From an uncultured Elusimicrobiales bacterium (GTDB lineage: Bacteria; Elusimicrobiota; Elusimicrobia; Elusimicrobiales; Elusimicrobiaceae), in assembly GCA_910576915.1 (NCBI GenBank), contig CAJTJT010000006.1, positions 41,417 through 105,416 of the forward strand: a stretch of 64,000 nucleotides of DNA, in the 5' to 3' direction. The notes under the pieces were generated by a model. It was not told where the DNA came from, did no database searches, and saw only the letters and a program-made list of their open reading frames with translations. The translations under genes and the position numbers were made by a program. Positions 24,427 through 33,558 of this stretch are shown here, piece after piece (positions within the stretch are counted from its first letter, which is position 1; every line of letters starts with the position of its first letter).

Positions 24427-26217
24427 ATGTTTGTTTGTGAAGAAAAATACGATGTTATTGTTATCGGCGGCGGCCACGCGGGATGCGAAGCCGCGCTGGC
24501 GAGTGCAAAACTGGGCGCGAAAACGCTCCTTTTAACCCAAAGTTTGGATACGGTTGCGCAGATGTCCTGCAACCCGTCTATCGGCGGGATTGCCAAAGGG
24601 CAAATCGTGCGCGAAATCGACGCGCTCGGCGGCGCGATGGGCCGCGTGACGGACCACGCCGCGCTTCACTACCACATGCTCAATACGGGCAAAGGCCCGG
24701 CCGTGCACTCGCCCCGTGTCCAGTGCGACAAAAAAGTCTACCAGTTTACCTTCAAACACTTTTTGGAATTACAGCCTAACCTGGAAATCATGCAGGACGA
24801 AGCCGTTAAAATCGCCGCTACGGACGGACGCGTCAGCGGCGTGGTAACCTTGCGCAATACGTTTTATTACGCCAAAGCCGTCGTGCTGACTACGGGCACT
24901 TTTTTGGCGGGTACCATTCATATCGGCACCGACATGTTCCGCGGCGGACGCTACAATGATATGCCTTCGGACGGGCTTGCCAAAAACCTGCGCGAAGAAC
25001 TGGGCCTGCATATATTGCGTTTTAAAACGGGTACGCCCATGCGCATCAACGCGCGCGGGCTTGATTATTCCAAATTCCGCCTGCAGCCGTCGGACGACCC
25101 CTTGCAGCCTATCTCCCATTTTACCGATGTAAACGAACAGAAAAAACGGAAATTTTTAAGCTGTTACATCACCCGCACCACGCTGGAAACAGACAAAATT
25201 TTACGCGAAAATTTCCGGCGTTCGGCCATGTACAGCGGCAACATTCACGGCCTGGGGCCGCGCTACTGCCCGTCGGTGGAAGATAAAATCAAAAAATTCC
25301 CGGACGTTACCAGCCACCCGCTTTTTTTGGAGCCGGAAGGTTTTAATACCGAAGAATACTATATCCAGGGCTTTTCCACCAGCATGCCGGAAGAAGTCCA
25401 GCGCGCGCTGATTAAATCCGTGCCCGGCATGGAACGCGCCACCATTACGCGTCCCGGCTACGCCATTGAATACGATTTTTCCGACCCGATGGATTTGTTC
25501 CCGCATTTGGAAAGCAAACTCGTCCCCGGCCTGTTTATGGGCGGACAGATTAACGGCACCACCGGTTATGAAGAGGCCGGCGGACAGGGGTTAATGGCGG
25601 GTATCAATGCGGCTTTACAAACCCAGGGCAAAGACCCGTTCGTCCTGCGGCGCGACGAAGCGTATATCGGCGTGCTGATTGACGACCTTGTCAACAAAGG
25701 CGTAAACGAGCCGTACCGCATGTTTACTTCCCGCGCCGAATACCGCATTTTACTGCGTAACGACAACGCGGATTTGCGCCTTACCCCGCATGCGCTGCGG
25801 CTTGGCATGTTGGGCGAAGAATATCAAAAACCGTTTAAAGCGTATCAAGCGCTTACGCAAAAATTAATCGAAAACCCGCAAGCGGACGTGCAGGACGACC
25901 CGGGCATGTTCCCGTGGACGCTTGAAAAAGCCCGCACGCATGCGGATATTCACAACAAATACGCAGGCTATTACGAACGCAATAAAAAAGATGCCGAAAA
26001 ACTGGCCGAAGCCGATAATATCAAAATCCCGGAAGGGTTCGACCCGTCTTCCGTGCGCGGAATTTTGTTTGAAACGTCCCAAAAACTGCGCGAAATCAAA
26101 CCGCAGACCTTGGGGCAGGCGGGGCGTATCCCGGGCGTAACGCCGGCGGATATCCAGCTTTTGGCCGTGCATATTGAGCGTTTTAGGAGGATTCAACGTG
26201 CAAAACAGGCTGATTAA
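24427..26217 (+). CDS. mnmG: tRNA uridine-5-carboxymethylaminomethyl modification enzyme MnmG
   Basis: 596 residues. FAD enzyme, partner of MnmE. Dinucleotide-binding motif VIGGGHAGCEAALA (about 11-24), family signatures SCNPSIGGIAKGQIVREIDALGG and GQINGTTGYEEAGGQGL. Slightly shorter than E. coli MnmG because the C-terminal region is compact. Its stop overlaps the start of rsmG by 20 bp. Confidence 0.97.
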   Translation: MFVCEEKYDVIVIGGGHAGCEAALASAKLGAKTLLLTQSLDTVAQMSCNPSIGGIAKGQIVREIDALGGAMGRVTDHAALHYHMLNTGKGPAVHSPRVQCDKKVYQFTFKHFLELQPNLEIMQDEAVKIAATDGRVSGVVTLRNTFYYAKAVVLTTGTFLAGTIHIGTDMFRGGRYNDMPSDGLAKNLREELGLHILRFKTGTPMRINARGLDYSKFRLQPSDDPLQPISHFTDVNEQKKRKFLSCYITRTTLETDKILRENFRRSAMYSGNIHGLGPRYCPSVEDKIKKFPDVTSHPLFLEPEGFNTEEYYIQGFSTSMPEEVQRALIKSVPGMERATITRPGYAIEYDFSDPMDLFPHLESKLVPGLFMGGQINGTTGYEEAGGQGLMAGINAALQTQGKDPFVLRRDEAYIGVLIDDLVNKGVNEPYRMFTSRAEYRILLRNDNADLRLTPHALRLGMLGEEYQKPFKAYQALTQKLIENPQADVQDDPGMFPWTLEKARTHADIHNKYAGYYERNKKDAEKLAEADNIKIPEGFDPSSVRGILFETSQKLREIKPQTLGQAGRIPGVTPADIQLLAVHIERFRRIQRAKQAD

Positions 26218-26848
26218 TTTTGCCCAATCCCTCGGCCTGCCGCTGACGCCCGCGCAGGCGGACACGCTTTTAAAATACGCGGAGCTGGTGCTTTTGAAAA
26301 AGGATTTTTTAAACTTAACCGGCGCGGCGGATTTAGCGGAACTGGTCAACCGCCATTTGTGCGACGGCCTTGTTTGCGCCGCCAAAATTTACGCCATGTC
26401 CAAAATAAAGGGGCTGGAAACGTTTACCGCGGCCGATATGGGCGCGGGGGCCGGGTTTATAGGCCTAACGCTGGCGGTTGCCCTGCCGCAGGCACAGGTT
26501 ACGTTGGTGGAAAGCATCGAAAAACGCTGTGCGTTTATGAACTGGGCCGCGCTTAATGCAAATATAAAAAACGCCAAAATTAAAAATGCGCGGCTGGGGC
26601 AAAACGCCAAATGGGAATTTGATTTCGTAACCGAGCGCGCCATGGGCCAGCTGCCCGATATTTTGGGCGTTTGCTTAGCGGCGGTAAAACCGGGGGGGGT
26701 GTTTATCGCCTACCAGGGGGAACACCCGCAGGCGGACCAAACGGATCCCGCCAAATACGGGGCGCATTTTTTGGGGCTGGAACCTTATGTTCTGCCCGTG
26801 GACGACGGTAAAAAACGGCACTTGGCGTTATTTGCCAAAAACGACTAA
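26198..26848 (+). CDS. rsmG: 16S rRNA (guanine-N7) methyltransferase RsmG
   Basis: 216 residues from GTG 26198, chosen because AGGAGG lies 7 nt upstream. An ATG-like start 8 codons earlier is inside mnmG and has no RBS. SAM-binding motif I is ADMGAGAGFIGLTLA; the region VESIEKRCAFMN follows. It methylates G527 of 16S rRNA. Overlaps the mnmG end, consistent with the common mnmE/mnmG/rsmG association. Confidence 0.93.
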   Translation: MQNRLINFAQSLGLPLTPAQADTLLKYAELVLLKKDFLNLTGAADLAELVNRHLCDGLVCAAKIYAMSKIKGLETFTAADMGAGAGFIGLTLAVALPQAQVTLVESIEKRCAFMNWAALNANIKNAKIKNARLGQNAKWEFDFVTERAMGQLPDILGVCLAAVKPGGVFIAYQGEHPQADQTDPAKYGAHFLGLEPYVLPVDDGKKRHLALFAKND

Positions 26849-28219
26849 ATGGATATTGTAAAAAAAATAACCTGTCTTTTATGGATATTGGCGGTGCTCT
26901 TGGTCGCTCCTCCGCTGCTGCGTTCGTTTGGGTTAAAACCCAAAGACGTGGTGGACGCGCTGTTTGCGGACAAGTCCCGCCCGTCCGCCGTTTTGCAGAA
27001 AACCGCCCAGCCGGCCGAAAAACCCGAACCGAAAGATGCTTCCGTACGCGGGCGCGCGCAAGAACTCCGCCCGGATATTTCCGTGCCGCCTCCGGCGGAA
27101 GAAGAACCCGCCGAAGTGGCCGCAGTTCCTCAGGAAGCCGAAACGTCGCCCCGGCCGCTTTCGCAGGACCAAAAGGCGTTTAACGCGATGATTTCCGGGC
27201 TTGAAAAAGTGGCTTCCGTCGCCCCTAAAGGCGCCTCTTCCAATTCCAAAGATTTGCTGGAAGGCGTACCCGTCCAGGCACACCGCCCGGCCGATTCGGC
27301 CAAAAAGGTGCGCTGGTCGCCGCCGCCGCCCGGTTTTTTGACGGCCGAAACGTTTAACTATCTCATCTACCGCGAAGAGAACCCCGTCACGCCCACCATC
27401 AAAACCACGCTGGATACCATCCACGGCAATTTGATGCTGGACTTAACGCCCTTCACCATTTTAATCAAACCCAACAAAATTTTGGTGATGATTTTCGGCG
27501 GTAAAGACAGTTACGGCGAATTTACCAAACTGCCGCCGTGGTCCGGCGCCGCGTCGGACCTGCGGGCCGACACCATGTACGTAGTGGAGGGGAAAAGTTT
27601 TTATCCGCTTTCCGTGCATGAGCTGACGCATTTGTATTTTGACGGCTACTTCCTGCCCACCATTTCGCCTTTGTGGCTTTCGGAAGGGATGGCGGTGTAC
27701 ATGCAAATCCATACCACCAAACAGAAGCCGTCGTGGGTGGACCGCAGCATGAAACGCATCGTGGCGGGGGATATTATTCCGCTTGATAAAATGACGGTGA
27801 CGGAGGATTTAAATTCCTATTCCACGCCGGAAGCGGAGTTGTGGTATACGCAGGCGTACAGTTTGGTGGAGTATTTGCTCACCAAGCGCACGCGGGACGA
27901 ATTTTATAAATTTTGTAACGAAATAAAGGGCAAAACGCCGCTTCACCAGGCGCTGTACCGCGCGTACGGCATGCCGTTTACCAAAGTGTCGGTGCTGGAA
28001 AATGTATGGCTGCACGATTTGCAAAAAGCGTATAAAGAGGGCAAACTGACCCCGCAGGCCGCCTCTACCGCACCCGCTCCGTCGGCGTCCCGCCCGCAGG
28101 AAACGGCACGCCCCGCAAAACCGGCGGCTCCGAAACCGGCGCGCAAACCGCAGCCCCAAAAAACGCAAATTAAAAAATTGGAAATAGTGCCCACCAACGG
28201 ATATACGGGAGGATTTTGA
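26849..28219 (+). CDS. Membrane-anchored zinc metallopeptidase-like protein (gluzincin, MA-like)
   Basis: 456 residues. An N-terminal transmembrane anchor (about 8-27) is followed by a long Pro/Glu/Ala-rich linker (about 45-150). The peptidase domain has HELTH near 256 and, about 30 residues later, WLSEGMA, the HExxH...E arrangement of gluzincins. The C-terminal tail is Ala/Pro/Lys-rich. The active site should face the periplasm. No specific family assigned. It starts on the base after the rsmG stop and overlaps rsmH, so it sits firmly in the operon between RNA-modification and division genes, which hints at a cell-envelope role. Confidence 0.82.
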   Translation: MDIVKKITCLLWILAVLLVAPPLLRSFGLKPKDVVDALFADKSRPSAVLQKTAQPAEKPEPKDASVRGRAQELRPDISVPPPAEEEPAEVAAVPQEAETSPRPLSQDQKAFNAMISGLEKVASVAPKGASSNSKDLLEGVPVQAHRPADSAKKVRWSPPPPGFLTAETFNYLIYREENPVTPTIKTTLDTIHGNLMLDLTPFTILIKPNKILVMIFGGKDSYGEFTKLPPWSGAASDLRADTMYVVEGKSFYPLSVHELTHLYFDGYFLPTISPLWLSEGMAVYMQIHTTKQKPSWVDRSMKRIVAGDIIPLDKMTVTEDLNSYSTPEAELWYTQAYSLVEYLLTKRTRDEFYKFCNEIKGKTPLHQALYRAYGMPFTKVSVLENVWLHDLQKAYKEGKLTPQAASTAPAPSASRPQETARPAKPAAPKPARKPQPQKTQIKKLEIVPTNGYTGGF

Positions 28220-28224
28220 TTTTT

Positions 28225-29109
28225 ATGACGCAAGAATGGACCCACATCCCCATCATGGCCCCGCAAATAGCGGACTTTTTGCTTACGCGCCAAGACGGCG
28301 TGTACGTGGACGGCACGCTCGGCCTGGGCGGGCATACCAAATACTTTCTAAGCCGTTTGGGGCCGCAGGCGCGCGTCCTGGGTTTCGACCGGGACGAAGA
28401 AGCCCTTAAAATGGCGGTGGAACGCGTGGCGGATGCGCGTTTGACGGCTTTTCATAAAAGTTATGTGGAAGCTCCGTCCGTATTAAAAGAACTCGGCCTG
28501 CCGGGTGCGGACGGCGCGCTGTTTGACCTGGGGCTCAGTTCGTACCAGCTGGATAATCCCGCCCGCGGGTTCAGTATTATGGCGGACGGGCCGCTTGATA
28601 TGCGTTTTGATTTGCAAAGCCCTTTGAGCGCGTCCGTTATCGTCAACACGTGGCCGATGGCCGAGCTGGAACGCATTTTAAACGATTACGGCGAAGAACG
28701 CAATGCTACCAAAATCGCGCTTGCCATTATGCATGCGCGCCGGGAAGCCAAAATAGAAACCACCGCACGGCTGAAAGAAATTGTGGAAAGCGTCCTTCCG
28801 CGCCGCGGCAAAACGCATCCGGCCACGCAAACCTTCCAGGCGTTGCGGATTGCCTGCAACGGCGAGCTGGACGCGGTGGAACAAGCACTTTTGTCTTTGG
28901 CGCAAATCATCCGCCCCGGCGGCCGCGCCGCGGTGCTTACGTTTCATTCGCTGGAAGACAGACTGGTCAAAACCCGGTTTAAAGAACTGGCGCAGTCCGG
29001 CGCGTGGAAACTAGTCAACAAGCACGCGCTCAGCCCGGAGTACGAAGAAGTGCGCCAAAACCGCCGCGCGCGCAGCGCAAAACTGCGCGTTATTGAGAGG
29101 ATTTTATAA
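28225..29109 (+). CDS. rsmH: 16S rRNA (cytosine-N4) methyltransferase RsmH (MraW)
   Basis: About 294 residues from ATG 28225. A TTG at 28216 overlapping the upstream stop is an alternative: GGAGG is 3 nt from the TTG and 12 nt from the ATG. Signatures HIPIMA, DGTLGLGGHT (SAM motif I), DLGLSSYQLDNPARGFS and FHSLEDRLVK are complete. Methylates C1402 of 16S rRNA. First gene of the dcw cluster proper; mraZ, which often precedes it, is absent. Confidence 0.96.
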   Translation: MTQEWTHIPIMAPQIADFLLTRQDGVYVDGTLGLGGHTKYFLSRLGPQARVLGFDRDEEALKMAVERVADARLTAFHKSYVEAPSVLKELGLPGADGALFDLGLSSYQLDNPARGFSIMADGPLDMRFDLQSPLSASVIVNTWPMAELERILNDYGEERNATKIALAIMHARREAKIETTARLKEIVESVLPRRGKTHPATQTFQALRIACNGELDAVEQALLSLAQIIRPGGRAAVLTFHSLEDRLVKTRFKELAQSGAWKLVNKHALSPEYEEVRQNRRARSAKLRVIERIL

Positions 29110-29366
29110 TGCGTATTTTTGGAATTGTATTTGCGCTTGCGCTGTTTAGCTTTGGGATTGTGGCCATGCGCATTGAAATCAACCGTTCGGGCCGGGCCAT
29201 CAGCCAGCTGCAGAACGAAGTGGAAATTAAAGAAGCGCGAAACCAGTATTTAAAATTGGAAATTTTGCGCCTTTCCAGCCCGGAAACCGTTTCCCGGCTG
29301 GCGCGGGAAAAGCTGGGGCTGGTCCCGGTAAAACCGCATGAAGTAATTTGGCTGGAAGATAAATAA
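29109..29366 (+). CDS. ftsL: Cell division protein FtsL
   Basis: 85 residues. One N-terminal transmembrane segment, then a leucine-zipper-like coiled coil (RAISQLQNEVEIKEARNQYL) and the short C-terminal motif LAREKLGLVPVKPHEVIWL shared by FtsL and DivIC proteins. Part of the FtsQLB divisome complex. Assignment rests on the position between rsmH and ftsI and on topology. Confidence 0.88.
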   Translation: MRIFGIVFALALFSFGIVAMRIEINRSGRAISQLQNEVEIKEARNQYLKLEILRLSSPETVSRLAREKLGLVPVKPHEVIWLEDK

Positions 29367-29367
29367 T

Positions 29368-31062
29368 ATGCTGCACAGACCCGTTTCCTCCCCGTTTGCT
29401 TTTAACGTCAAAAGCCGCATGCGCCTGGCGGGGTTTGTTATTTTGCTGGCGCCGCTGGTCATCTTCCTGCGCCTGGCGTATATGCAAACTTTTTTGCATG
29501 AAGAATTTGCCAGCAAAGCCGAACGTTCCATTTACAATTATTTGGCCGAAGACCGTTTAAGAGGCAAAATCCTGGACGTAAACGGCCGCGAACTGGCCGA
29601 ATCCGTCCGTACGCACTCCTGCGGCGTAAACAAACGCTACGTAAAAGACAAAAATAAAACCGTTGACTTTCTGGCCGAAACGCTGGAAATGCCCAAAAGC
29701 CGGATTTTGGAAAAATGGAACAAAGCGGGGAACTTCTTTTTTGTCGCTAAAAAAATTAAGCCGGACAATTACATTAAAATTTCCAAAATTCTGCGTACGA
29801 CGCTCGGCCAGGGGTTAGAATTAACCCCGGAATACGAACGCATCCACCCGTACGGGGACAGCGCGCTGGATATCGTGGGGGCGGCCAACTCCAAAAACCT
29901 GGGGCTTTCGGGCGTGGAGCAGATGTTTAACAGCGAGCTCAGCCAGGACATCAGCAAAAAACGCGCCAAACGCGCCCGCCGCGGCGAAATTATTTACGAC
30001 CGGAAACTAAAAGAAGAACTTTCCGTCGCAAATATCTATTTAACGATTGACGAACTGGCCCAATACTACGTGGAAAGCGCGCTTAAAAAAGCGGTGGAAA
30101 ACCTGTCGCCGGACCGCGCCGTCGCGCTCGTGCAGGAGCCTTCCACAGGCAAAATTCTGGCCGCCGCGTCTTACCCGGTAAAAGACGGGCAGTCGCTCGC
30201 GTTCCAGTTTACGTACGAACCGGGCTCCACATTCAAAACGATTGCCGTTTCTTCCGCCATCGACGCGGGCGCCGTCAGCGTAACGGACAGCATCGATATG
30301 GAAGGCCGCAAATGGGAAGTGGCCCGCGGATTTACCGTGCGCGACAACCAGCATAAAAAAGACTTTTTATCCATCCCCGAAATTATGCAGCTTTCGTCGA
30401 ACATCGGCGCGGGTAAAATTGCGCTGGAACTGGGGGCCAAAAATCTGTTTTACTATATTAAGGCGTTTGGTTTCGGTACCAAAACGGACGTTAATTTTAA
30501 CGGGGAATCCAAAGGCACCGTTCCGCCGTACAATAAGTGGACCAAAGTGGATAACGCCACCAAAGGTTACGGCTACGGCGTGGCCGTTACGCCCATTCAG
30601 CTGATTGGCGCTTATTCCGCCATCGCCAACGGCGGTACGCTCATGCAGCCGCATTTGATTGACCGTATTGAATATACGGGCGGAAAGGTGGAAAAACTTT
30701 CCAAACCCGTTAAAATCCGCCGCGTAATTAAGCCGGAAACCTCCCAAACTATGATTAAAGTACTGCAAAGCGTGGTGGAGGCCGGTTCCGGCAAGCGCGC
30801 GCAAATTAAAGGCTATAATGTGGCCGGCAAAACGGGTACCGCCGAAAAGCTGGGTAAAGACGGCTATGGCAAACGCAGCCATGTGGTTTCGTTCTGCGGG
30901 TTTGCCCCGGCGACGGACCCCCAGTTTACCGTACTGGTTATTTTGGATAACCCCGGCAAATACTCGTTTGGCAGTACGGCCGCCGCGCCGGTGTTCCACG
31001 ATATTATGGAACGGCTGCTCGCCATGAAAGGCGTCAAGCCGGACCAGCTGGATTTTGAATAA
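29368..31062 (+). CDS. ftsI: Class B penicillin-binding protein (FtsI / PBP3), septal transpeptidase
   Basis: 564 residues. A transmembrane anchor (about 21-40) and pedestal domain (RGKILDVNGRELA) precede the transpeptidase domain, with active-site S287-T-F-K290, S343-S-N345 and K488-T-G490 all intact. It cross-links septal peptidoglycan together with FtsW, encoded four genes downstream. Starts 1 bp after ftsL. No PASTA domains. Confidence 0.95.
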   Translation: MLHRPVSSPFAFNVKSRMRLAGFVILLAPLVIFLRLAYMQTFLHEEFASKAERSIYNYLAEDRLRGKILDVNGRELAESVRTHSCGVNKRYVKDKNKTVDFLAETLEMPKSRILEKWNKAGNFFFVAKKIKPDNYIKISKILRTTLGQGLELTPEYERIHPYGDSALDIVGAANSKNLGLSGVEQMFNSELSQDISKKRAKRARRGEIIYDRKLKEELSVANIYLTIDELAQYYVESALKKAVENLSPDRAVALVQEPSTGKILAAASYPVKDGQSLAFQFTYEPGSTFKTIAVSSAIDAGAVSVTDSIDMEGRKWEVARGFTVRDNQHKKDFLSIPEIMQLSSNIGAGKIALELGAKNLFYYIKAFGFGTKTDVNFNGESKGTVPPYNKWTKVDNATKGYGYGVAVTPIQLIGAYSAIANGGTLMQPHLIDRIEYTGGKVEKLSKPVKIRRVIKPETSQTMIKVLQSVVEAGSGKRAQIKGYNVAGKTGTAEKLGKDGYGKRSHVVSFCGFAPATDPQFTVLVILDNPGKYSFGSTAAAPVFHDIMERLLAMKGVKPDQLDFE

Positions 31063-31120
31063 TTCCCGGTCGATTTTTATATCCGGGCCGATTTTTTTAT
31101 TTAAGGAGAAGTAAACAACT

Positions 31121-32467
31121 ATGAAGCTTAACCTTTCGCTCAGCAAAATTGCGGAAATTATGGAAGCAAAACTGGTTTCCGCCCATCCCGAAGAAAAAGT
31201 GGCGTCTTTCGTAACGGATTCCCGTGTGGTTGCGCCGGGGGACGCGTTTATCGCGCTTAAAGGCCAAAAGCACGACGCGCGCCGCTTTATCCCGGACGTT
31301 CTTAAAAAAGGCGCGTCCGTTATCGTGGCGGAAGCGGAAGGATTTACCGTGCCCGAAAATTCAAACGCTTCTTTCCTGCTGGTGGAAGACGCTTTAAAAG
31401 CCTTGCAGGCCCTGGCCAAATACCACCGCGTAAACAGCACGTTAAAAGTGGCCGCCGTCACCGGGTCCAACGGCAAAAGCACCACCAAACAAATGCTGCG
31501 CGCCATTTGCGAAACGGCGGGCGAAACCGTCGCCAATATGGGCAATTTTAACAACCAGTTCGGCGTACCGTTTTCTTTATTGGAAATCCAGGACAAGCAC
31601 AAATACGGCGTGTTTGAACTCGGCGCGTCCAAAGAGGGGGATATCGAAGAAATCGCTTCGCTCGCGGTGCCGGACGCGGCCGTTATCACCAATGTGGGCC
31701 CTTCGCACCTGGAGTTTTTCCACGATATGGAAACGGTTTTCCGCACGAAAACGGAAATCGCCAAATGCTTAAACTTCGGCGGTACGCTTGTTTATAACGC
31801 CGACGACGAATTTTTATCGCGCCTGAAAACGGAATTTAAAGGCAAAAGCATTTCGTTCGGGTTTACGCCGGGGGCGGACCTGCAGATTTTGGAAACGGAC
31901 AATTTCTCTTTTACCTACAAAGGCGAAGCGTACGTGATTGACGTAAAACTGGAACGCCACGATAAATTAAACGCCGCGGCGGCCGCGGGTGCGGCGATTG
32001 CCCTGGGGCTGTATATGGATAACGTAAAAAAAGGACTTCTGTCTTTTACGCCCATGCCCATGCGCCTGGAGCGCGTGGAGAAAAACGGCGCGCATTTTAT
32101 TTTGGACTGCTACAACGCCAACCCCGCCAGCATGAAAAACGCGCTGGAAATCCTGGGCCGCGAAGCGGCTTCTCCGCGCGTGGCGGTGCTGGGGGACATG
32201 AAAGAGTTGGGGGCTTCTTCCAAAGAATACCACCGTCTGCTTGCGCGTTACGTGCAGGATAACCGGGTGGAATACGCTTTTTTGGCCGGCCCGGAAATGA
32301 AGTACGCTTACGAGGCGTTAAAATCGGCTCCCGGCGTAAAAACGTTTTATGCGCTTACGCCCCAAGGCTGGCAGAAAGAGCTTTCCGCCACGCTTGCCAA
32401 AGGGGGGACGTGCCTGGTGAAAGCGTCCCGCTCCATGAATTTTGAAAACGTGCTTAAGGAGATTTAA
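31121..32467 (+). CDS. murF: UDP-N-acetylmuramoyl-tripeptide--D-alanyl-D-alanine ligase
   Basis: 448 residues. ATP-binding P-loop TGSNGKSTTK (about 114-123), central Mur ligase region GASKEGDIEEIA and C-terminal LDCYNANPASMKNAL, the MurF version of the motif. An RBS (AAGGAG) lies 12-17 nt upstream. The 58-bp gap after ftsI is where murE normally lies. murE is missing here, so the preceding ligase must be encoded elsewhere. Confidence 0.95.
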   Translation: MKLNLSLSKIAEIMEAKLVSAHPEEKVASFVTDSRVVAPGDAFIALKGQKHDARRFIPDVLKKGASVIVAEAEGFTVPENSNASFLLVEDALKALQALAKYHRVNSTLKVAAVTGSNGKSTTKQMLRAICETAGETVANMGNFNNQFGVPFSLLEIQDKHKYGVFELGASKEGDIEEIASLAVPDAAVITNVGPSHLEFFHDMETVFRTKTEIAKCLNFGGTLVYNADDEFLSRLKTEFKGKSISFGFTPGADLQILETDNFSFTYKGEAYVIDVKLERHDKLNAAAAAGAAIALGLYMDNVKKGLLSFTPMPMRLERVEKNGAHFILDCYNANPASMKNALEILGREAASPRVAVLGDMKELGASSKEYHRLLARYVQDNRVEYAFLAGPEMKYAYEALKSAPGVKTFYALTPQGWQKELSATLAKGGTCLVKASRSMNFENVLKEI

Positions 32468-32470
32468 TTC

Positions 32471-33556
32471 ATGCTATACTATCTTTCGTTATTTAAGGAC
32501 GATCTGAGTTTTTTAAACATCTTCAGTTACATCACCTTCCGCACCGGCGCGGCGATTTTTACGTCGTTTTTCTTAACGCTTTTAATCGGTCCGCGCGTGG
32601 TGGCCAAACTGCGTTCCTACAAAATCCAGCAGATTGAGCGCGAATACGGCCCGGCGTCGCACCTGTCCAAAAACGGCACGCCGACGATGGGCGGCATATT
32701 GATTTTCGTCAGCCTGATTGCAAGCGTACTTTTGTGGGCGCGGCTGGACAGCAATTTTATCTGGCTTCTCGTATTTACCACGGTTACGCTCGGTATTGCC
32801 GGGGTGATGGACGACTATACCAAACTGGTAAAAAAGAACCCGGAAGGCATGAAATCTTCCATTAAACTGGCCATTCAGCTTTTTACCGCGATTGTGGTGG
32901 TGGGTTATTTGGCGTTAAATCCACCGAATGCGGAGTATTCCACCGCGCTTATCATTCCGTACATGAGCAAAATGTTTATTGATTTATCGGTCTTCTATTT
33001 TGCTTTTGCCATGCTGGTTATCGTGGGTTCCTCCAACGCCACCAATTTGACGGACGGCCTGGACGGACTCGCCAGCGGATGTATGGTGTTTACGGCGGCT
33101 ACGTATGCTATTTTTGCCTACCTGGCGGGGAACGTAAACTTTGCCGATTATCTGCGCATTATTTACGTGCCCGGCGCGGGGGAAATTACCGTGTTTATGG
33201 GCGCGCTTATCGGGGCGTGTTTGGGTTTCCTGTGGTTCAACGCCTATCCCGCCCAGGTGTTTATGGGGGATACAAGCTCGCTGTTTTTGGGCGGTGTAAT
33301 CGGGGTGGCGGCGCTTTGCGTCAAGCAGGAACTTTTGCTTCCGATTGCGGGCGGAATCTTTGTGCTTGAAACGGTTTCCGTCATGCTTCAGATGGGGTAT
33401 TTTAAACTCACCCACGGCAAACGCTTATTTAAAATGGCGCCCATACACCACCATTTTGAATTGCTCGGCGTGCCGGAACCGAAGGTAATCGTGCGGTTTT
33501 GGATTACGGGCGCGATACTGACGCTCCTGGCGCTTGCGTCCTTAAAAATCAGATAA
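32471..33556 (+). CDS. mraY: Phospho-N-acetylmuramoyl-pentapeptide transferase
   Basis: 361 residues, about 10 transmembrane helices. Makes lipid I from UDP-MurNAc-pentapeptide and undecaprenyl phosphate. Signatures PTMGG, DDYTKL (Mg-binding Asp pair), NATNLTDGLDGLA and MAPIHHHFEL are intact. Begins 3 bp after murF. Confidence 0.97.
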   Translation: MLYYLSLFKDDLSFLNIFSYITFRTGAAIFTSFFLTLLIGPRVVAKLRSYKIQQIEREYGPASHLSKNGTPTMGGILIFVSLIASVLLWARLDSNFIWLLVFTTVTLGIAGVMDDYTKLVKKNPEGMKSSIKLAIQLFTAIVVVGYLALNPPNAEYSTALIIPYMSKMFIDLSVFYFAFAMLVIVGSSNATNLTDGLDGLASGCMVFTAATYAIFAYLAGNVNFADYLRIIYVPGAGEITVFMGALIGACLGFLWFNAYPAQVFMGDTSSLFLGGVIGVAALCVKQELLLPIAGGIFVLETVSVMLQMGYFKLTHGKRLFKMAPIHHHFELLGVPEPKVIVRFWITGAILTLLALASLKIR

Positions 33557-33558
33557 AT

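Noticed and set aside
26174..26197. Upstream start for rsmG
   Set aside because: No RBS there, and a GTG at 26198 has AGGAGG at good spacing.
30367..31764. 465-codon minus-strand frame across ftsI and murF
   Set aside because: Antisense to two certain genes on the opposite strand; composition is that of a shadow frame.
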